In this document: piece by piece, positions 9,023 to 19,130 of the stretch
Numbering within the stretch: the stretch's first letter is position 1
Layout: each line of letters starts with the position of its first letter
Source: Candidatus Woesearchaeota archaeon
GTDB taxonomy: Archaea > Nanobdellota > Nanobdellia > SCGC-AAA011-G17 > PNOQ01
Direction: 5' to 3'
NCBI GenBank assembly: GCA_018693795.1
Contig: JABHMJ010000010.1
Coordinates: forward strand, 1-49,265
Length of the DNA: 49,265 bases
Notes under the pieces: model-generated
Databases searched by the model: none
What the model was told of the DNA's origin: nothing
What the model saw: only the letters and a program-made list of their open reading frames with translations
Made by a program: the position numbers and the translations under genes

Positions 9023-10936
9023 CTATCTTTTCTTTTTAAAAAAATTAAAAGATTTTCTTCCAGTTTTATGTTTATAAATCAAAAAGTATGTTACACAAGC
9101 TACTAATATAATCACAACCCCAATTAAAACAAAATAAAACCATTCTAATGAACTAAGTAAAATTATTGTTCCCCAAACTGCAAGTCCAAATAATATTATA
9201 TAATCAATAACAATATTCCATAAAGTTTTTTCATAACTATAAACAACTTCTTCAATATGTTCAAATACTAAATTAGCAGAACCATTTGATATTGAATTTA
9301 AAGTTACTGCCAATTCATTCTGTTCATTTTGATTCATATCATAATATTGTGTTTCGCCAACCAATATTTTTTTACTTACTGGCTCAGAAGATATTACAAG
9401 TACAACATAATCTGTCCCAATTTCAGATATTTCTGCTTCATGCAATTCTTCTCCAATAGAAAATGTATTTATTTCATTTTTTTTCATTTCAAAAGATTTT
9501 TCACCATCAACAGAAAAATCCCCCAAATCAGTCTCCAAAACCTCGGATTCTTCTTCAACAACTTCTTCATCTTCAATAGATAAAGAGGCACTCCCTCCTC
9601 CTCCAGAAGTAGTAGTACTTGTAGTTGTGTCATCAGGAAGATCAATAGTAAAATAATTATAACCAAAACTAGTATTACCCATATTATCTTTCACAATAAC
9701 ACTCCAATTATAAGAACCTGCATCAATTAAATTAACCCAATTATAAGTAACGGGAGTTCCAGAAGAAACAGAGGTATTTGTACTTAACAATGTATCATTC
9801 CCAAAGAAATAAACAGTCATACTATCTCCCCCAGTATCATTAACAGTAATATTAAAACAATCAGTTATTGATCCATTAAAAACAGCCAAAGGAAAATAAT
9901 CTGTACTATTTGCATTATTTATAACATAACTAGAATCACATATAGCATCCTTATTTGCATCAGTACATGTTTCTGAAAATCCATTTGTACCAGTATAGTT
10001 ATCCCAATAATTCCCTCCAATAAAATTACCCCCAATAATGTTTACACCAGATTGTAGACTTATATTAAAATGGTTTAATGAAAAATTACTAGGAATAAAA
10101 ATATTATTTGTATTATTAAGTATATTATTAAAAAATATTTGATTAGTTAAATTATTCACACCAGAATTAAAATAAATACCATAATTTGAGTTATTTTCTA
10201 TTTTATTATTTGTAAAATTATTTGAATCCGCCGCCGCATTATTATTGTAATTAATTCCATAAGCATTATTTAAAAAATTATTATTGCTAATCGTAAAATT
10301 TATTAAATCGCCAAATATATTTATCCCCTCTTCAAACATATTTTTTATGGTAGAATTTACAATCATCATACCATTAATATCATTTAGTGTTATGCCTGCT
10401 CCAGAACCAGAATCCAAAGTAACATTAGAAATACTTATATTAGTTAAATCATTATCAGATCCAGTATAAAAATAAAGAGATTCTGCGGTACTACCAGAAA
10501 CATCCACATTATTTACATTAATAAATGAAACATCATAAAACATAATGCCTTCTGCTGAACTATTAATTACTGAAACATTTTCAACGGTAATATTTTGTAA
10601 TAACTCTTCAAAATAAATAGATGTGGACCAACCCTGCAATACACAATTTACTATGGAAAGGTTTGTAGACAAAGAAGACATAGTTGCATAAATCCCATAT
10701 TTATTTGAAGGTCCATTCAAGATATTATTCTGACAATCTAATTTTACATTACTAATATTAATTTTCATACAATCATTGCTTCCAGTATAAGTAATATTAG
10801 AATCTAACACATAATCTCCAGAAGAAGTAATATTAGTACAATCACTTATAGTTGTAGCAGAATAAACACTTTGAATAGCAAAAAATAATATAAAAACCAC
10901 TATAAAAGCCAATTTACTCCTTTTCATATATAACAA
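9023..10936 (-). CDS. Membrane-anchored right-handed beta-helix (NosD/PbH1-like) surface protein
   Basis: Signal peptide; repeated NxxxxNNxFxNN...NYWDNYTG; C-terminal TM with basic tail. Confidence 0.8.
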   Translation of the reverse strand: MLYMKRSKLAFIVVFILFFAIQSVYSATTISDCTNITSSGDYVLDSNITYTGSNDCMKINISNVKLDCQNNILNGPSNKYGIYATMSSLSTNLSIVNCVLQGWSTSIYFEELLQNITVENVSVINSSAEGIMFYDVSFINVNNVDVSGSTAESLYFYTGSDNDLTNISISNVTLDSGSGAGITLNDINGMMIVNSTIKNMFEEGINIFGDLINFTISNNNFLNNAYGINYNNNAAADSNNFTNNKIENNSNYGIYFNSGVNNLTNQIFFNNILNNTNNIFIPSNFSLNHFNISLQSGVNIIGGNFIGGNYWDNYTGTNGFSETCTDANKDAICDSSYVINNANSTDYFPLAVFNGSITDCFNITVNDTGGDSMTVYFFGNDTLLSTNTSVSSGTPVTYNWVNLIDAGSYNWSVIVKDNMGNTSFGYNYFTIDLPDDTTTSTTTSGGGGSASLSIEDEEVVEEESEVLETDLGDFSVDGEKSFEMKKNEINTFSIGEELHEAEISEIGTDYVVLVISSEPVSKKILVGETQYYDMNQNEQNELAVTLNSISNGSANLVFEHIEEVVYSYEKTLWNIVIDYIILFGLAVWGTIILLSSLEWFYFVLIGVVIILVACVTYFLIYKHKTGRKSFNFFKKKR

Positions 10937-10963
10937 AAAGCTATTTCTGATTTATATAATTTT

Positions 10964-12562
10964 CTATGAAATTTCAAATAATTCTGATAAATTCAATTCA
11001 AATCCAACAACAGGATTTTCTAATGAAAAATTCTTCAAAACTTTTGGGTTAATTTCGCCAACATATGCAATATCTTTTCCATTAACTGAAACTCTAGCAA
11101 CCCTTCCAGAAATAAATGAATCATGAACAACAGATTTATATTTACCAACTAAACCTAGCGAGTTAAACAATGAATCTAAAATTTGTCTAGCTTCAGTATA
11201 AGATGCGCTAGCATTAGTCAATAACAAACCAAGGCGAACTTTCTCAGAAGGTAAAAAAACATTCCCAGCTTCAAATATTTTTTGAGGAACTTCATAATGT
11301 TTATTTGAACGCAAAACATCTAATAAACAAGGAATCATCCAACTTCTCATTACATTATATTCTTCATTCAAAGCATTCTCAATTTCAACTAGTTTCAAAG
11401 AAATCCCCATATTTTTTGTCTGATCATCTTTTTTAGCTAAATTATATGTATTAGTTTCCAAAAATCCAAATCCAGTTAAAATGTTGCAAACTTTATTTCT
11501 AAATTCTTCAAATTTATTTTCTTCAGCAACCCCGCCAAAATCACTTATTGAAGCATCAAAATTTTCATAACCATATGCAATTGCAATATCTTCAACTAAA
11601 TCAATTTGAGAAATTACATCAGTCCTATAACAAGGTATTTTTACAATTCCTTTCTCATAACCATATCCCATTTTTTCCAAATAAGATTTTACTTCTTTCA
11701 AAGATAACCCTAAAACTTTATTCACATAATCAATATCAATTTTAACTTTTTTAGGTTCTAAATTTGGATAACTTTTCCCACCAACATCAACAGAATAAAT
11801 ATCTGCCCCCCTTTCAGAAAATCCAGTAACTAAAATATTCAAAGCTTGTTCACATGCTTTCAAATCTAATCCAGTAACATCAATAAATAAATTTTTACTT
11901 TCAACACTAACTTTTGTATCTTCAGAATTGATTATTGGTGGCATACTCAAAACTTTTTCGTTTTTATCCAACCAAACTGGAACATCTTTAAAATCTTTAA
12001 GTAAATGAGCAAAATCAGTACCTTTTGGATGGTTTTCTAAAATTTCATTAACGCTCATTTCTTTTTTCATTTCCAAAGGAATAAATTTAAAATTTCTAGA
12101 TTTGACTCCATATGTTAAAGGAAATTCAATTTTATCTAAATCATAAACACCAATAGATAATTTTCTTCTATCTCTACCAAATGTTTTATGTAATTTTTCT
12201 TGAACTTGCATTAAATATTGAATAATTAACTCATTTAATTTAACATTTTTAACAACAGCACAAACCGCATGCGGACGAACTTTTTTAACACCTTTATCAA
12301 CTTTAACTTTGAAAGAACCTTTATTTACTTTATAATGATCCAATCCAGTTTTAATTCCCATAAATGAAGATAATGCTTTTGCAAAACCAGCAGCAGTCAA
12401 CATATCTGGCCTATCTGGAAAAACCTCAACAACAATTTCTTTATCATCCATACTTTCTAAATCAGTTCCAATCATTGAAATTCTATCTCTTAATTCGGCA
12501 TCAGAAACTTTCTTTCCAAGCATATTCAATATATCCTTTTTATCTAAAGTTATTGTTGGCAT
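10964..12562 (-). CDS. pheT: Phenylalanine--tRNA ligase beta subunit
   Basis: Archaeal PheT-like sequence (PTITLDKKDILNMLGKKVSD..., GRDRRKLSIGVYDLDKI, ...VVGFELNLSELFEI); adjacent to pheS. Confidence 0.93.
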   Translation of the reverse strand: MPTITLDKKDILNMLGKKVSDAELRDRISMIGTDLESMDDKEIVVEVFPDRPDMLTAAGFAKALSSFMGIKTGLDHYKVNKGSFKVKVDKGVKKVRPHAVCAVVKNVKLNELIIQYLMQVQEKLHKTFGRDRRKLSIGVYDLDKIEFPLTYGVKSRNFKFIPLEMKKEMSVNEILENHPKGTDFAHLLKDFKDVPVWLDKNEKVLSMPPIINSEDTKVSVESKNLFIDVTGLDLKACEQALNILVTGFSERGADIYSVDVGGKSYPNLEPKKVKIDIDYVNKVLGLSLKEVKSYLEKMGYGYEKGIVKIPCYRTDVISQIDLVEDIAIAYGYENFDASISDFGGVAEENKFEEFRNKVCNILTGFGFLETNTYNLAKKDDQTKNMGISLKLVEIENALNEEYNVMRSWMIPCLLDVLRSNKHYEVPQKIFEAGNVFLPSEKVRLGLLLTNASASYTEARQILDSLFNSLGLVGKYKSVVHDSFISGRVARVSVNGKDIAYVGEINPKVLKNFSLENPVVGFELNLSELFEIS

Positions 12563-12563
12563 T

Positions 12564-14042
12564 TTATATCCAAGATTTCATCTCCTTTAATTGTTTTAAA
12601 TCATTTTTATAAAAATCTCTTAAATCTTTAATTCCATAATAAGGTAAAATAACTCTACCCAAACCAAATCCCCATGCTAAAACTGGAATATCTTTTCCTA
12701 ATAAAGGCTTAACAACTTCTGGCCTAAATATCCCTGCACCACCAAGTTCTACCCAACTATCTTTTTCTTTAACATAAACATCAATCTCAACAGAAGGCTC
12801 TGTATAAGGAAAATAAGCTGGCCTAAATCTAACATCATCATAACCCATTTTCATAAAAAACTCTTTCAAATATCCCAATAAATGTTTAAAATTAGCATTT
12901 GGATCAATAACAATTCCTTCTGATTGATTAAACTCAAATAAATGACTCCAATCTAAAGCTTCATTTCTATAATTTCTTCCAATACTAAAATACTTTACAG
13001 GCAAATCCTTTTCTTTCAAATTAGCAATAGTTCTAGCAGACAAAACAGTAGTATGCGTTCTTAACACTGATTTCATAGCTACTTCTGGATCCCATTTATA
13101 TTTCCACCCTTCTTCATGTTGTTTTTTAACAGCATCAACTATTTTTTTTGAAGGTAATTTGGATTTTCCTTTCAAGAAAAAAGTATCTTGCATCTCTCTG
13201 GCAGGATGATCTTGTGGAACAAATAAAGAATCAAAATTCCAAAACCCACTATTAATAACAGGACCGCTCATTTCTTTAAATCCCATACTCAACCAAATCT
13301 TCTTAGCATGATTTTTTGCTTCATTTACAAAATGCCTTTTGCCAGGATAAATTTTAGGAACATTAATTTCAACATCATATTTTCTAAATTTCTTTTTTTC
13401 AAAAGAACCATCTCTAATCATTGCAGGAGTTAAACTCTCAATGAAATTATCAGAAATTTTAGATTTACTTAATTTTTTACCCAAAGCAGTAATTTCGATT
13501 AATTTATCTTTTTTTACAACAATTTCTATTAACTCTCTTCTTTTCAACAAATCTTTTAACATATCTTTATTTAATAATTCTTTTTCTTTAGGTAAACTTT
13601 CTAAAAACTTTTCTTCAGGAGATTTAGTTTTTAACAATTCTTTTCCTTTAGCAGTAATTTCAATTTCCTTTCCAAATATAATTGCTTTTTTTCTTTTCAA
13701 AAATCCTAAAGATATATTTACTTCTTGTCTAGATAATCCAGTTTTCTCAGAAATTTCATTTAAAGATAATCTTTTTTCTCTTATTGCTTTCAAAAATTGT
13801 TTTTCTGGCAGTCCTTTACTTAAATATTCTTTTCCATTTTTTCCAATTTGAACTAATTCAGAATTATTTTTTTTAATTTTTAGGACCCCTTTATTCTCAA
13901 ACCATTGTAATGCTCTTGAAACTTCAATTTCTTGTAAGTTAGATTTTCCTTGAATTTCTTTCAAACTTTTACATTTAGAAATATAAGGCAACACTTTCCT
14001 CTCTAAAGGATGTAAACTCTCAACTAATTCTTTCACACTCAT
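12564..14042 (-). CDS. pheS: Phenylalanine--tRNA ligase alpha subunit
   Basis: N-terminal winged-helix-like repeats; class II motifs DHPAREMQDTFF, LRTHTT, FEFNQSEGIV, WGFGLGRVILPYYGI. Confidence 0.95.
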   Translation of the reverse strand: MSVKELVESLHPLERKVLPYISKCKSLKEIQGKSNLQEIEVSRALQWFENKGVLKIKKNNSELVQIGKNGKEYLSKGLPEKQFLKAIREKRLSLNEISEKTGLSRQEVNISLGFLKRKKAIIFGKEIEITAKGKELLKTKSPEEKFLESLPKEKELLNKDMLKDLLKRRELIEIVVKKDKLIEITALGKKLSKSKISDNFIESLTPAMIRDGSFEKKKFRKYDVEINVPKIYPGKRHFVNEAKNHAKKIWLSMGFKEMSGPVINSGFWNFDSLFVPQDHPAREMQDTFFLKGKSKLPSKKIVDAVKKQHEEGWKYKWDPEVAMKSVLRTHTTVLSARTIANLKEKDLPVKYFSIGRNYRNEALDWSHLFEFNQSEGIVIDPNANFKHLLGYLKEFFMKMGYDDVRFRPAYFPYTEPSVEIDVYVKEKDSWVELGGAGIFRPEVVKPLLGKDIPVLAWGFGLGRVILPYYGIKDLRDFYKNDLKQLKEMKSWI

Positions 14043-14081
14043 AACAATTTAAAAACAATATTATTTAAAAAACTAATGGTT

Positions 14082-14267
14082 TCATAAGTATTCAGAAATT
14101 TCATTAACATATATATTTCTTTCAATTTCTTCTTTAGATTTTTCACTTGAAAAACAATCTTCAGAAACAGCGGGCGCATAAATCCAAACCTTGGAAGCCT
14201 CTCCAACATCATCTAAATGATCTGCCCACTCAGAAGGTCTGCCACAAATTAATTCAGATAAATTCAT
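14082..14267 (-). CDS. Hypothetical small protein
   Basis: 61-aa ORF overlapping the upstream ORF by 4 nt. Confidence 0.45.
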   Translation of the reverse strand: MNLSELICGRPSEWADHLDDVGEASKVWIYAPAVSEDCFSSEKSKEEIERNIYVNEISEYL

Positions 14268-14770
14268 TCTCCCCTAATCCTGTTAGCTTCTTTTGTACAT
14301 TTCTCTCTAAAATCAAAAATATCTCCTTGAATATTTTTAAGAACTTTAGCCATCACAATATTTACATCTAAAGCATTCAAATCTTCACGTTTCATAACAT
14401 AAGTATGCAATAAACGCGCAGTTTTAAGAGAAAAAGCATCATAAGCAATATCACTAATTTCTAAAAAATCACCATTTAATACTCCTTGTTTTGCCCTATT
14501 TAATTCACTAATAACCTTGGCATTTCCTAGCAAAAATTCAATATATGGTGTAGTTTGTACTTCCCCGCTCCCGAAATCATCATTACCAACAAAATTAATA
14601 GAATTAACTAAACTTTCAATTTCAGAATCATAAAATCCTGAATAATCTGGAACAACCTTACTTGGAGTTTCAGAAAATAAATCACTTGTTCTACTCAATT
14701 TATTATAAGAAAAAGAATCATCAGAATTAAAATCAGGCCCACCATCCCATTTTCTAGGTTCGCTTGCCAT
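14264..14770 (-). CDS. Hypothetical protein
   Basis: 168-aa ORF directly downstream of the TrmB-like gene. Confidence 0.6.
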   Translation of the reverse strand: MASEPRKWDGGPDFNSDDSFSYNKLSRTSDLFSETPSKVVPDYSGFYDSEIESLVNSINFVGNDDFGSGEVQTTPYIEFLLGNAKVISELNRAKQGVLNGDFLEISDIAYDAFSLKTARLLHTYVMKREDLNALDVNIVMAKVLKNIQGDIFDFREKCTKEANRIRGE

Positions 14771-14779
14771 TTTAAAAAT

Positions 14780-15571
14780 TTATTTACTCCATGCTTGTTC
14801 AAATAATGAATTCAAAGTACCAGCAAAAAACGGACTATTAATCCATACACCAATATCATTTTTATCAGTAATTTTTTCATCATCAGTTAACATAAACATC
14901 AAATTACTACCATCAACTAAAATAAATCTTGAATTTATTCCATCAATATTTTTAACAGTAGCAATTCCTTTTAATTCATTAATAATTCCTTTTGAATTTT
15001 CACCCAAAGGTGCAGCAATTTTAATTTTAACACCATTCTTGGATAAATTCTTAAACATAAATTTCAAACTGTCTACTTTTCTTACTAATCCTTTTTCTGT
15101 AGTTGAAATAACCACAGATTTTTTAGCATCTTTCAAAACAGTTTCCATATGATCATATAAATTTCTTCTACCCTTGATTGATCCAGAAACAGTAGAAGGA
15201 TCAACATGTTCTATTCCATTCTTAAATAAAAAGTCTAATTCAGTAAAAAATTCAGTATCTTTTAATTCTGAAATAGTTTTTACTTTAGTATCAGCATGAT
15301 CTAAAACAGATTTCTTAACTCTTGAAATAACTTCTTGAGGTTCAACTGCTAAATACTTAATAGGTTTACCTAATTTCATTAATATAAATCCTCTTTTCTC
15401 AAGAGATTCTAAAACGTCGTAACTTCTTGATCTTGGTACTCCACTAATATCTGCCAATTCACCAGCAGTAGCTATACCTTTTGATAGTAAAGCCATCCAT
15501 ATTTTTGCTTCATACTCGTTAAGATCGAAAGACGACCTCAATCTTTTTAAAAATGTTTCATTCATTATCAT
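14780..15571 (-). CDS. TrmB-family transcriptional regulator
   Basis: N-terminal wHTH LNEYEAKIWMALLSKGIATAGELADISGVPRSRSYDVLESLEKRGFI plus C-terminal domain typical of the TrmB family. Confidence 0.9.
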   Translation of the reverse strand: MIMNETFLKRLRSSFDLNEYEAKIWMALLSKGIATAGELADISGVPRSRSYDVLESLEKRGFILMKLGKPIKYLAVEPQEVISRVKKSVLDHADTKVKTISELKDTEFFTELDFLFKNGIEHVDPSTVSGSIKGRRNLYDHMETVLKDAKKSVVISTTEKGLVRKVDSLKFMFKNLSKNGVKIKIAAPLGENSKGIINELKGIATVKNIDGINSRFILVDGSNLMFMLTDDEKITDKNDIGVWINSPFFAGTLNSLFEQAWSK

Positions 15572-15691
15572 ATTTAATCACGTATTTAGAACAAATCTCC
15601 CATTTATAAACCTTTCCATATATTGCCATCAATAGGTAGTAAAAATATAATAATCAAAAAAGCTTAAAAGACACTATATGCCCCCCAATAT

Positions 15692-17026
15692 ATGAGGCAT
15701 TATTTGACAATATTCATAATTCTTTTATTAATTTCAACAGCAACTGCAGACCAATTGGAAAATACTGGCGCATTAGATAGAAAATCCGCAGTAATAATAA
15801 AACCAATAAATATAACAAACACAACACTAAATATAACAGATTTCAACATCACAGACAATATTACACTAAATATAACAGATTTAATCAATATAACTGAAAA
15901 TATTACACTAAATATAACAGATTTAATCAATATAACTGAAAATACTACAATAATTATAATCCCAATAAATTTTACTAATTTCACAGAATTTAACCTAACA
16001 AAAAACGAAACAATAAATTTAACAAATTCTTCTTTAAACAATACAATAAACATATCAAAAACAATAAATAAAACAAAAATATTATCCCCCCCAGCAAGAG
16101 ATTCAGAAATTACATATTATTATGTTGGATCAAAATTAATTGCTTCAAAAGATTCTTCTGGGATAAATTATCATTATCAAGACCATTTAGGTTCAGATAT
16201 TAATTCTAAATCTTTACCTTTTGGGCAACCAATATATATAGAAAATAAATTTCCTTTTACCGGAAAAGAACTCGATGAAGATTTATATTATTTCGGAGCA
16301 AGATATTACGATCCAAACATAGGTAGATTTACTTCAGTAGATCCAGTAAAATCAGAACCACCTTATCAATATGTAAAAAATAATCCATTAAGATTTATAG
16401 ATCCTGATGGAAAAGAAACAAAAGAAAAATATCAAAATCTAATATTATATTCTGAAGCAATGAAAATAAAAGAAACACCACTAATACTAAATTTCCCAAC
16501 ACAACAAGAAGTAGAAAACTATAGAACAACAGTAATTGATTCATTAATTACATCAAACCAAAATAATCATATTATAGATCTAGGAAATGGACAACCAATT
16601 TCTCTTCCAGGATACGGAGAATCCACAGAACTTCCAATATTTGAAACAAACACGATAAATACATTATTCAAAATGGAAGTAGCTAGAAATGGTCCAATAG
16701 AAAATGTTGTATTTTTTATGCATAGTGAACAAAATAACCCAAGAAATATAGTTTTAGAAGATCCAATTCTAAAAAGAGATACAAGAGAACCAATAAAAAG
16801 ATTATCCGATGAATTATACTCTCTTCCAAAAAATTATTTTGATAAAGATAATGGACAAATAATATTTGCAATATGTAATGGGGATAGTTGTATCAACGGA
16901 CAAACATTAGCAGATAGTTTGGGCGTTAATGTATTCCTTTCATCAGAAAAAATAGAATATGTAGAGGGAACAAGTCCGCCAATAGTATATGGACATTTTA
17001 ATGAATATAAACCTAAAAAAGATTAA
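15692..17026 (+). CDS. Short RHS-core protein: signal peptide, Asn/Ile/Thr sequon-rich stalk, single RHS repeat-associated core, C-terminal variable domain
   Basis: YHYQDHLGS...PFTGKELDEDLYYFGARYYDPNIGRFTSVDPV...YVKNNPLRFIDPDG is the canonical RHS core; preceded by NITNTTLNITDFNITDNITLNITD.... Confidence 0.9.
   Translation: MRHYLTIFIILLLISTATADQLENTGALDRKSAVIIKPINITNTTLNITDFNITDNITLNITDLINITENITLNITDLINITENTTIIIIPINFTNFTEFNLTKNETINLTNSSLNNTINISKTINKTKILSPPARDSEITYYYVGSKLIASKDSSGINYHYQDHLGSDINSKSLPFGQPIYIENKFPFTGKELDEDLYYFGARYYDPNIGRFTSVDPVKSEPPYQYVKNNPLRFIDPDGKETKEKYQNLILYSEAMKIKETPLILNFPTQQEVENYRTTVIDSLITSNQNNHIIDLGNGQPISLPGYGESTELPIFETNTINTLFKMEVARNGPIENVVFFMHSEQNNPRNIVLEDPILKRDTREPIKRLSDELYSLPKNYFDKDNGQIIFAICNGDSCINGQTLADSLGVNVFLSSEKIEYVEGTSPPIVYGHFNEYKPKKD
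15824..15946 (+). repeat. Three tandem in-frame units (39, 42 and 42 bp) encoding TLNITDxxNIT(D/E)N(I/T)
   Basis: acactaaatataacagatttaatcaatataactgaaaatatt at 15863-15904, repeated at 15905-15946 with one mismatch; degenerate first unit 15824-15862. Confidence 0.9.
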
Positions 17027-17394
17027 TGATTATGTTCGCCGTATTTTAAAGAATCAACTTTAGTACTAACAAAATATTGTTTAAATTCAGGTTTACTATT
17101 TTCTTCATAATTAACACCAATTAATAAATTAGTTCCAGTTATATTAAAAATTTCATCATGTTTTTCAAAAATAGAATCTAATCCCTTTCCTTTCAAACCA
17201 GTAATAGAAACATTAACGATCTTACCATCAGAGTATCTTCCTCCATAAAGAGTATCAACATGAGAACTAATCTGATCATACATACTGTGTGGATTAAAAT
17301 TTTTTTGTTGTTCAGAATCCCCACTAGAACAACCACCACAATAAGCAGTAGCCAAAGCAGCTAAACCAAATCCAATATTTTTTAATTTATTCAT
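17023..17394 (-). CDS. Secreted/lipoprotein-like small protein, unknown
   Basis: N-terminal hydrophobic segment with clustered Cys (YCGGCSSGD); convergent, 4-nt overlap with the RHS gene. Confidence 0.6.
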   Translation of the reverse strand: MNKLKNIGFGLAALATAYCGGCSSGDSEQQKNFNPHSMYDQISSHVDTLYGGRYSDGKIVNVSITGLKGKGLDSIFEKHDEIFNITGTNLLIGVNYEENSKPEFKQYFVSTKVDSLKYGEHNH

Positions 17395-17444
17395 ATTAAA
17401 ACAACAAACAACAATAACTTTTAAAACTTTCTATTTGAAAGTGG

Positions 17445-18515
17445 TTACACTAAAAATTTAGAAATGGATTTTTTAACTTTTTCTCTGTTCTCTTGATGTT
17501 CTTTCAAACATTCTTGAGTTTTCTTTATTGTATATTTCTTCAAATCACCAGTCAATAATTTCCCACTTTTATAATCATCATAAATTTCTTTTAATTTTTC
17601 CTCATCATCTTCTAAAAACAAATTCAAATATTGATAACAAACATCAATATCAGGATTTCCACCTTTTTTTCTATGCTCTTCTAAAGTTTCACGTCCACCA
17701 GAAAATGCTTTTTTCAATTTTTTCTCAATATCTTTCATAGAATCATCGGTATATATTGCAGAATAAGGATTTGAAGAACTCATTTTACTTCCACCATCTA
17801 ATCCTGGCAAAAATTTAGACAATATATCTCCTGGTTTAGTTAATTTCAACTTATATGCAACATCTCTAGCCAATTTAATAAAAACATCTTGATCAACACC
17901 AACAGCAACTAAACTAGGAATGCCATATTTAACAGTTGGATACAAAATATGTGCAATTTGCATTGCAGGATAAAAGTTAATTCCAATATTCTTATCTCCA
18001 GTAAATCCAAAAGCCGATCTTACTGTATTATTTGTGATAGTTTTACCACATTTCATAGATAAATTATACAATTCTTGATCCATATTTTCAAAATCAATTA
18101 TAACTTCTGTTTTTTTTGGATCAAACCCCACAGCCAATATATCTAACAAATTTTCATAAGCTAATTTTTTAGATTCTTCAAAGGATAATTTAGACTTAAA
18201 CAAGAATTTTTCATCATCAGAAAGAGGAATAAAAACTCTACAACCAAATTTATCTTGCATTTCTTTAACAAATTTAAATAATTGTAAATGGGCTAACGTA
18301 ATCTTGGCACTTGGACCTCTTCCAGAAACAATAGCAAAATCTTTTCCAATAATTTTATCTAAATCTCTGTGAGCAAAAAACACATTTTTATCAACTAATC
18401 TAATTCCATTTAATTTAGACTTCAATTTATTATCGATTAAAGAAGCCCCAAATTGCTTGATTACTTTATTATAATCAACTTCTCCTTCCACTTCATATGG
18501 TGTTAGTTTAGCCAT
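17445..18515 (-). CDS. trpS: Tryptophan--tRNA ligase (archaeal type)
   Basis: GRGPSAKITLAHLQLF, YPAMQIAHILYP, VGVDQD, KMSSS. Confidence 0.95.
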   Translation of the reverse strand: MAKLTPYEVEGEVDYNKVIKQFGASLIDNKLKSKLNGIRLVDKNVFFAHRDLDKIIGKDFAIVSGRGPSAKITLAHLQLFKFVKEMQDKFGCRVFIPLSDDEKFLFKSKLSFEESKKLAYENLLDILAVGFDPKKTEVIIDFENMDQELYNLSMKCGKTITNNTVRSAFGFTGDKNIGINFYPAMQIAHILYPTVKYGIPSLVAVGVDQDVFIKLARDVAYKLKLTKPGDILSKFLPGLDGGSKMSSSNPYSAIYTDDSMKDIEKKLKKAFSGGRETLEEHRKKGGNPDIDVCYQYLNLFLEDDEEKLKEIYDDYKSGKLLTGDLKKYTIKKTQECLKEHQENREKVKKSISKFLV

Positions 18516-18627
18516 ACATTTATCTCGATTATTACTTATTTAAAGATTTCTATGAGAATATTTATCATTTAGATAAAAACAAAAGACAAAACTTATAAAA
18601 AGAACAAAAATAGTTAAAATTATTACC

Positions 18628-18700
18628 GGGGCCATAGCATAACCTGGTAGTGTAGTCGGCTCCAACCCGACTGGTGGGGGTTCAAATCCCTCTGGCCTCA
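18628..18700 (+). tRNA. tRNA-Trp (anticodon CCA)
   Basis: Cloverleaf read by hand: acceptor GGGGCCA/TGGCCTC, D-stem GCAT/GTGT, anticodon stem GTCGG/CCGAC with loop CTCCAAC, T-arm GGGGG-TTCAAAT-CCCTC, discriminator A; no intron. Confidence 0.95.
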
Positions 18701-18745
18701 TTCTCGATTAAAAACACTTAAAAATAACATTAATTCCCCATTTCT

Positions 18746-19114
18746 ATGAAAAAATTATCAACTATAGCTTTAACATTGGCATTAACACTACCAGCAAAAG
18801 CTGAAATGCCAAAAGAAGTATACTCAACAATAGATCAAATTTTACAAACAAGATCAAATCCCAAAACAAAAAGATTAATCTCTTCATTGGCAGACCAATT
18901 AGGAGATAATAATGGGAAAACAACAAATGATGAAATGGTTTACGCTTTAGACATAATGGTATCAAAAGAAACACAAAGATATATTTCAAAAAAACTCTTC
19001 GGAGAATCAAAAATAATAGATGATTTAAGTATCATAGAAAAAGGAAAAATAAAATTAAAATATCCTCAAATTCCATATATAGTAAAATTAAGGAAAAGAT
19101 ATTTAAACAGATAA
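18746..19114 (+). CDS. Hypothetical secreted protein
   Basis: 122 aa with signal peptide MKKLSTIALTLALTLPAKAE. Confidence 0.65.
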   Translation: MKKLSTIALTLALTLPAKAEMPKEVYSTIDQILQTRSNPKTKRLISSLADQLGDNNGKTTNDEMVYALDIMVSKETQRYISKKLFGESKIIDDLSIIEKGKIKLKYPQIPYIVKLRKRYLNR

Positions 19115-19130
19115 AAGAAATTCTACTTTA

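Noticed and set aside
15824-15946. Possible CRISPR-like array
   Set aside because: Units are contiguous without spacers, in frame and protein-coding.
15700-16053. Minus-strand 117-aa hydrophobic ORF
   Set aside because: Antisense shadow of the NIT-rich RHS stalk (ATT/ATA-rich), not an independent membrane protein.
18762-19010. Minus-strand hydrophobic ORF opposite 18746-19114
   Set aside because: Plus-strand ORF has a signal peptide and typical codon usage; the minus ORF is a shadow.
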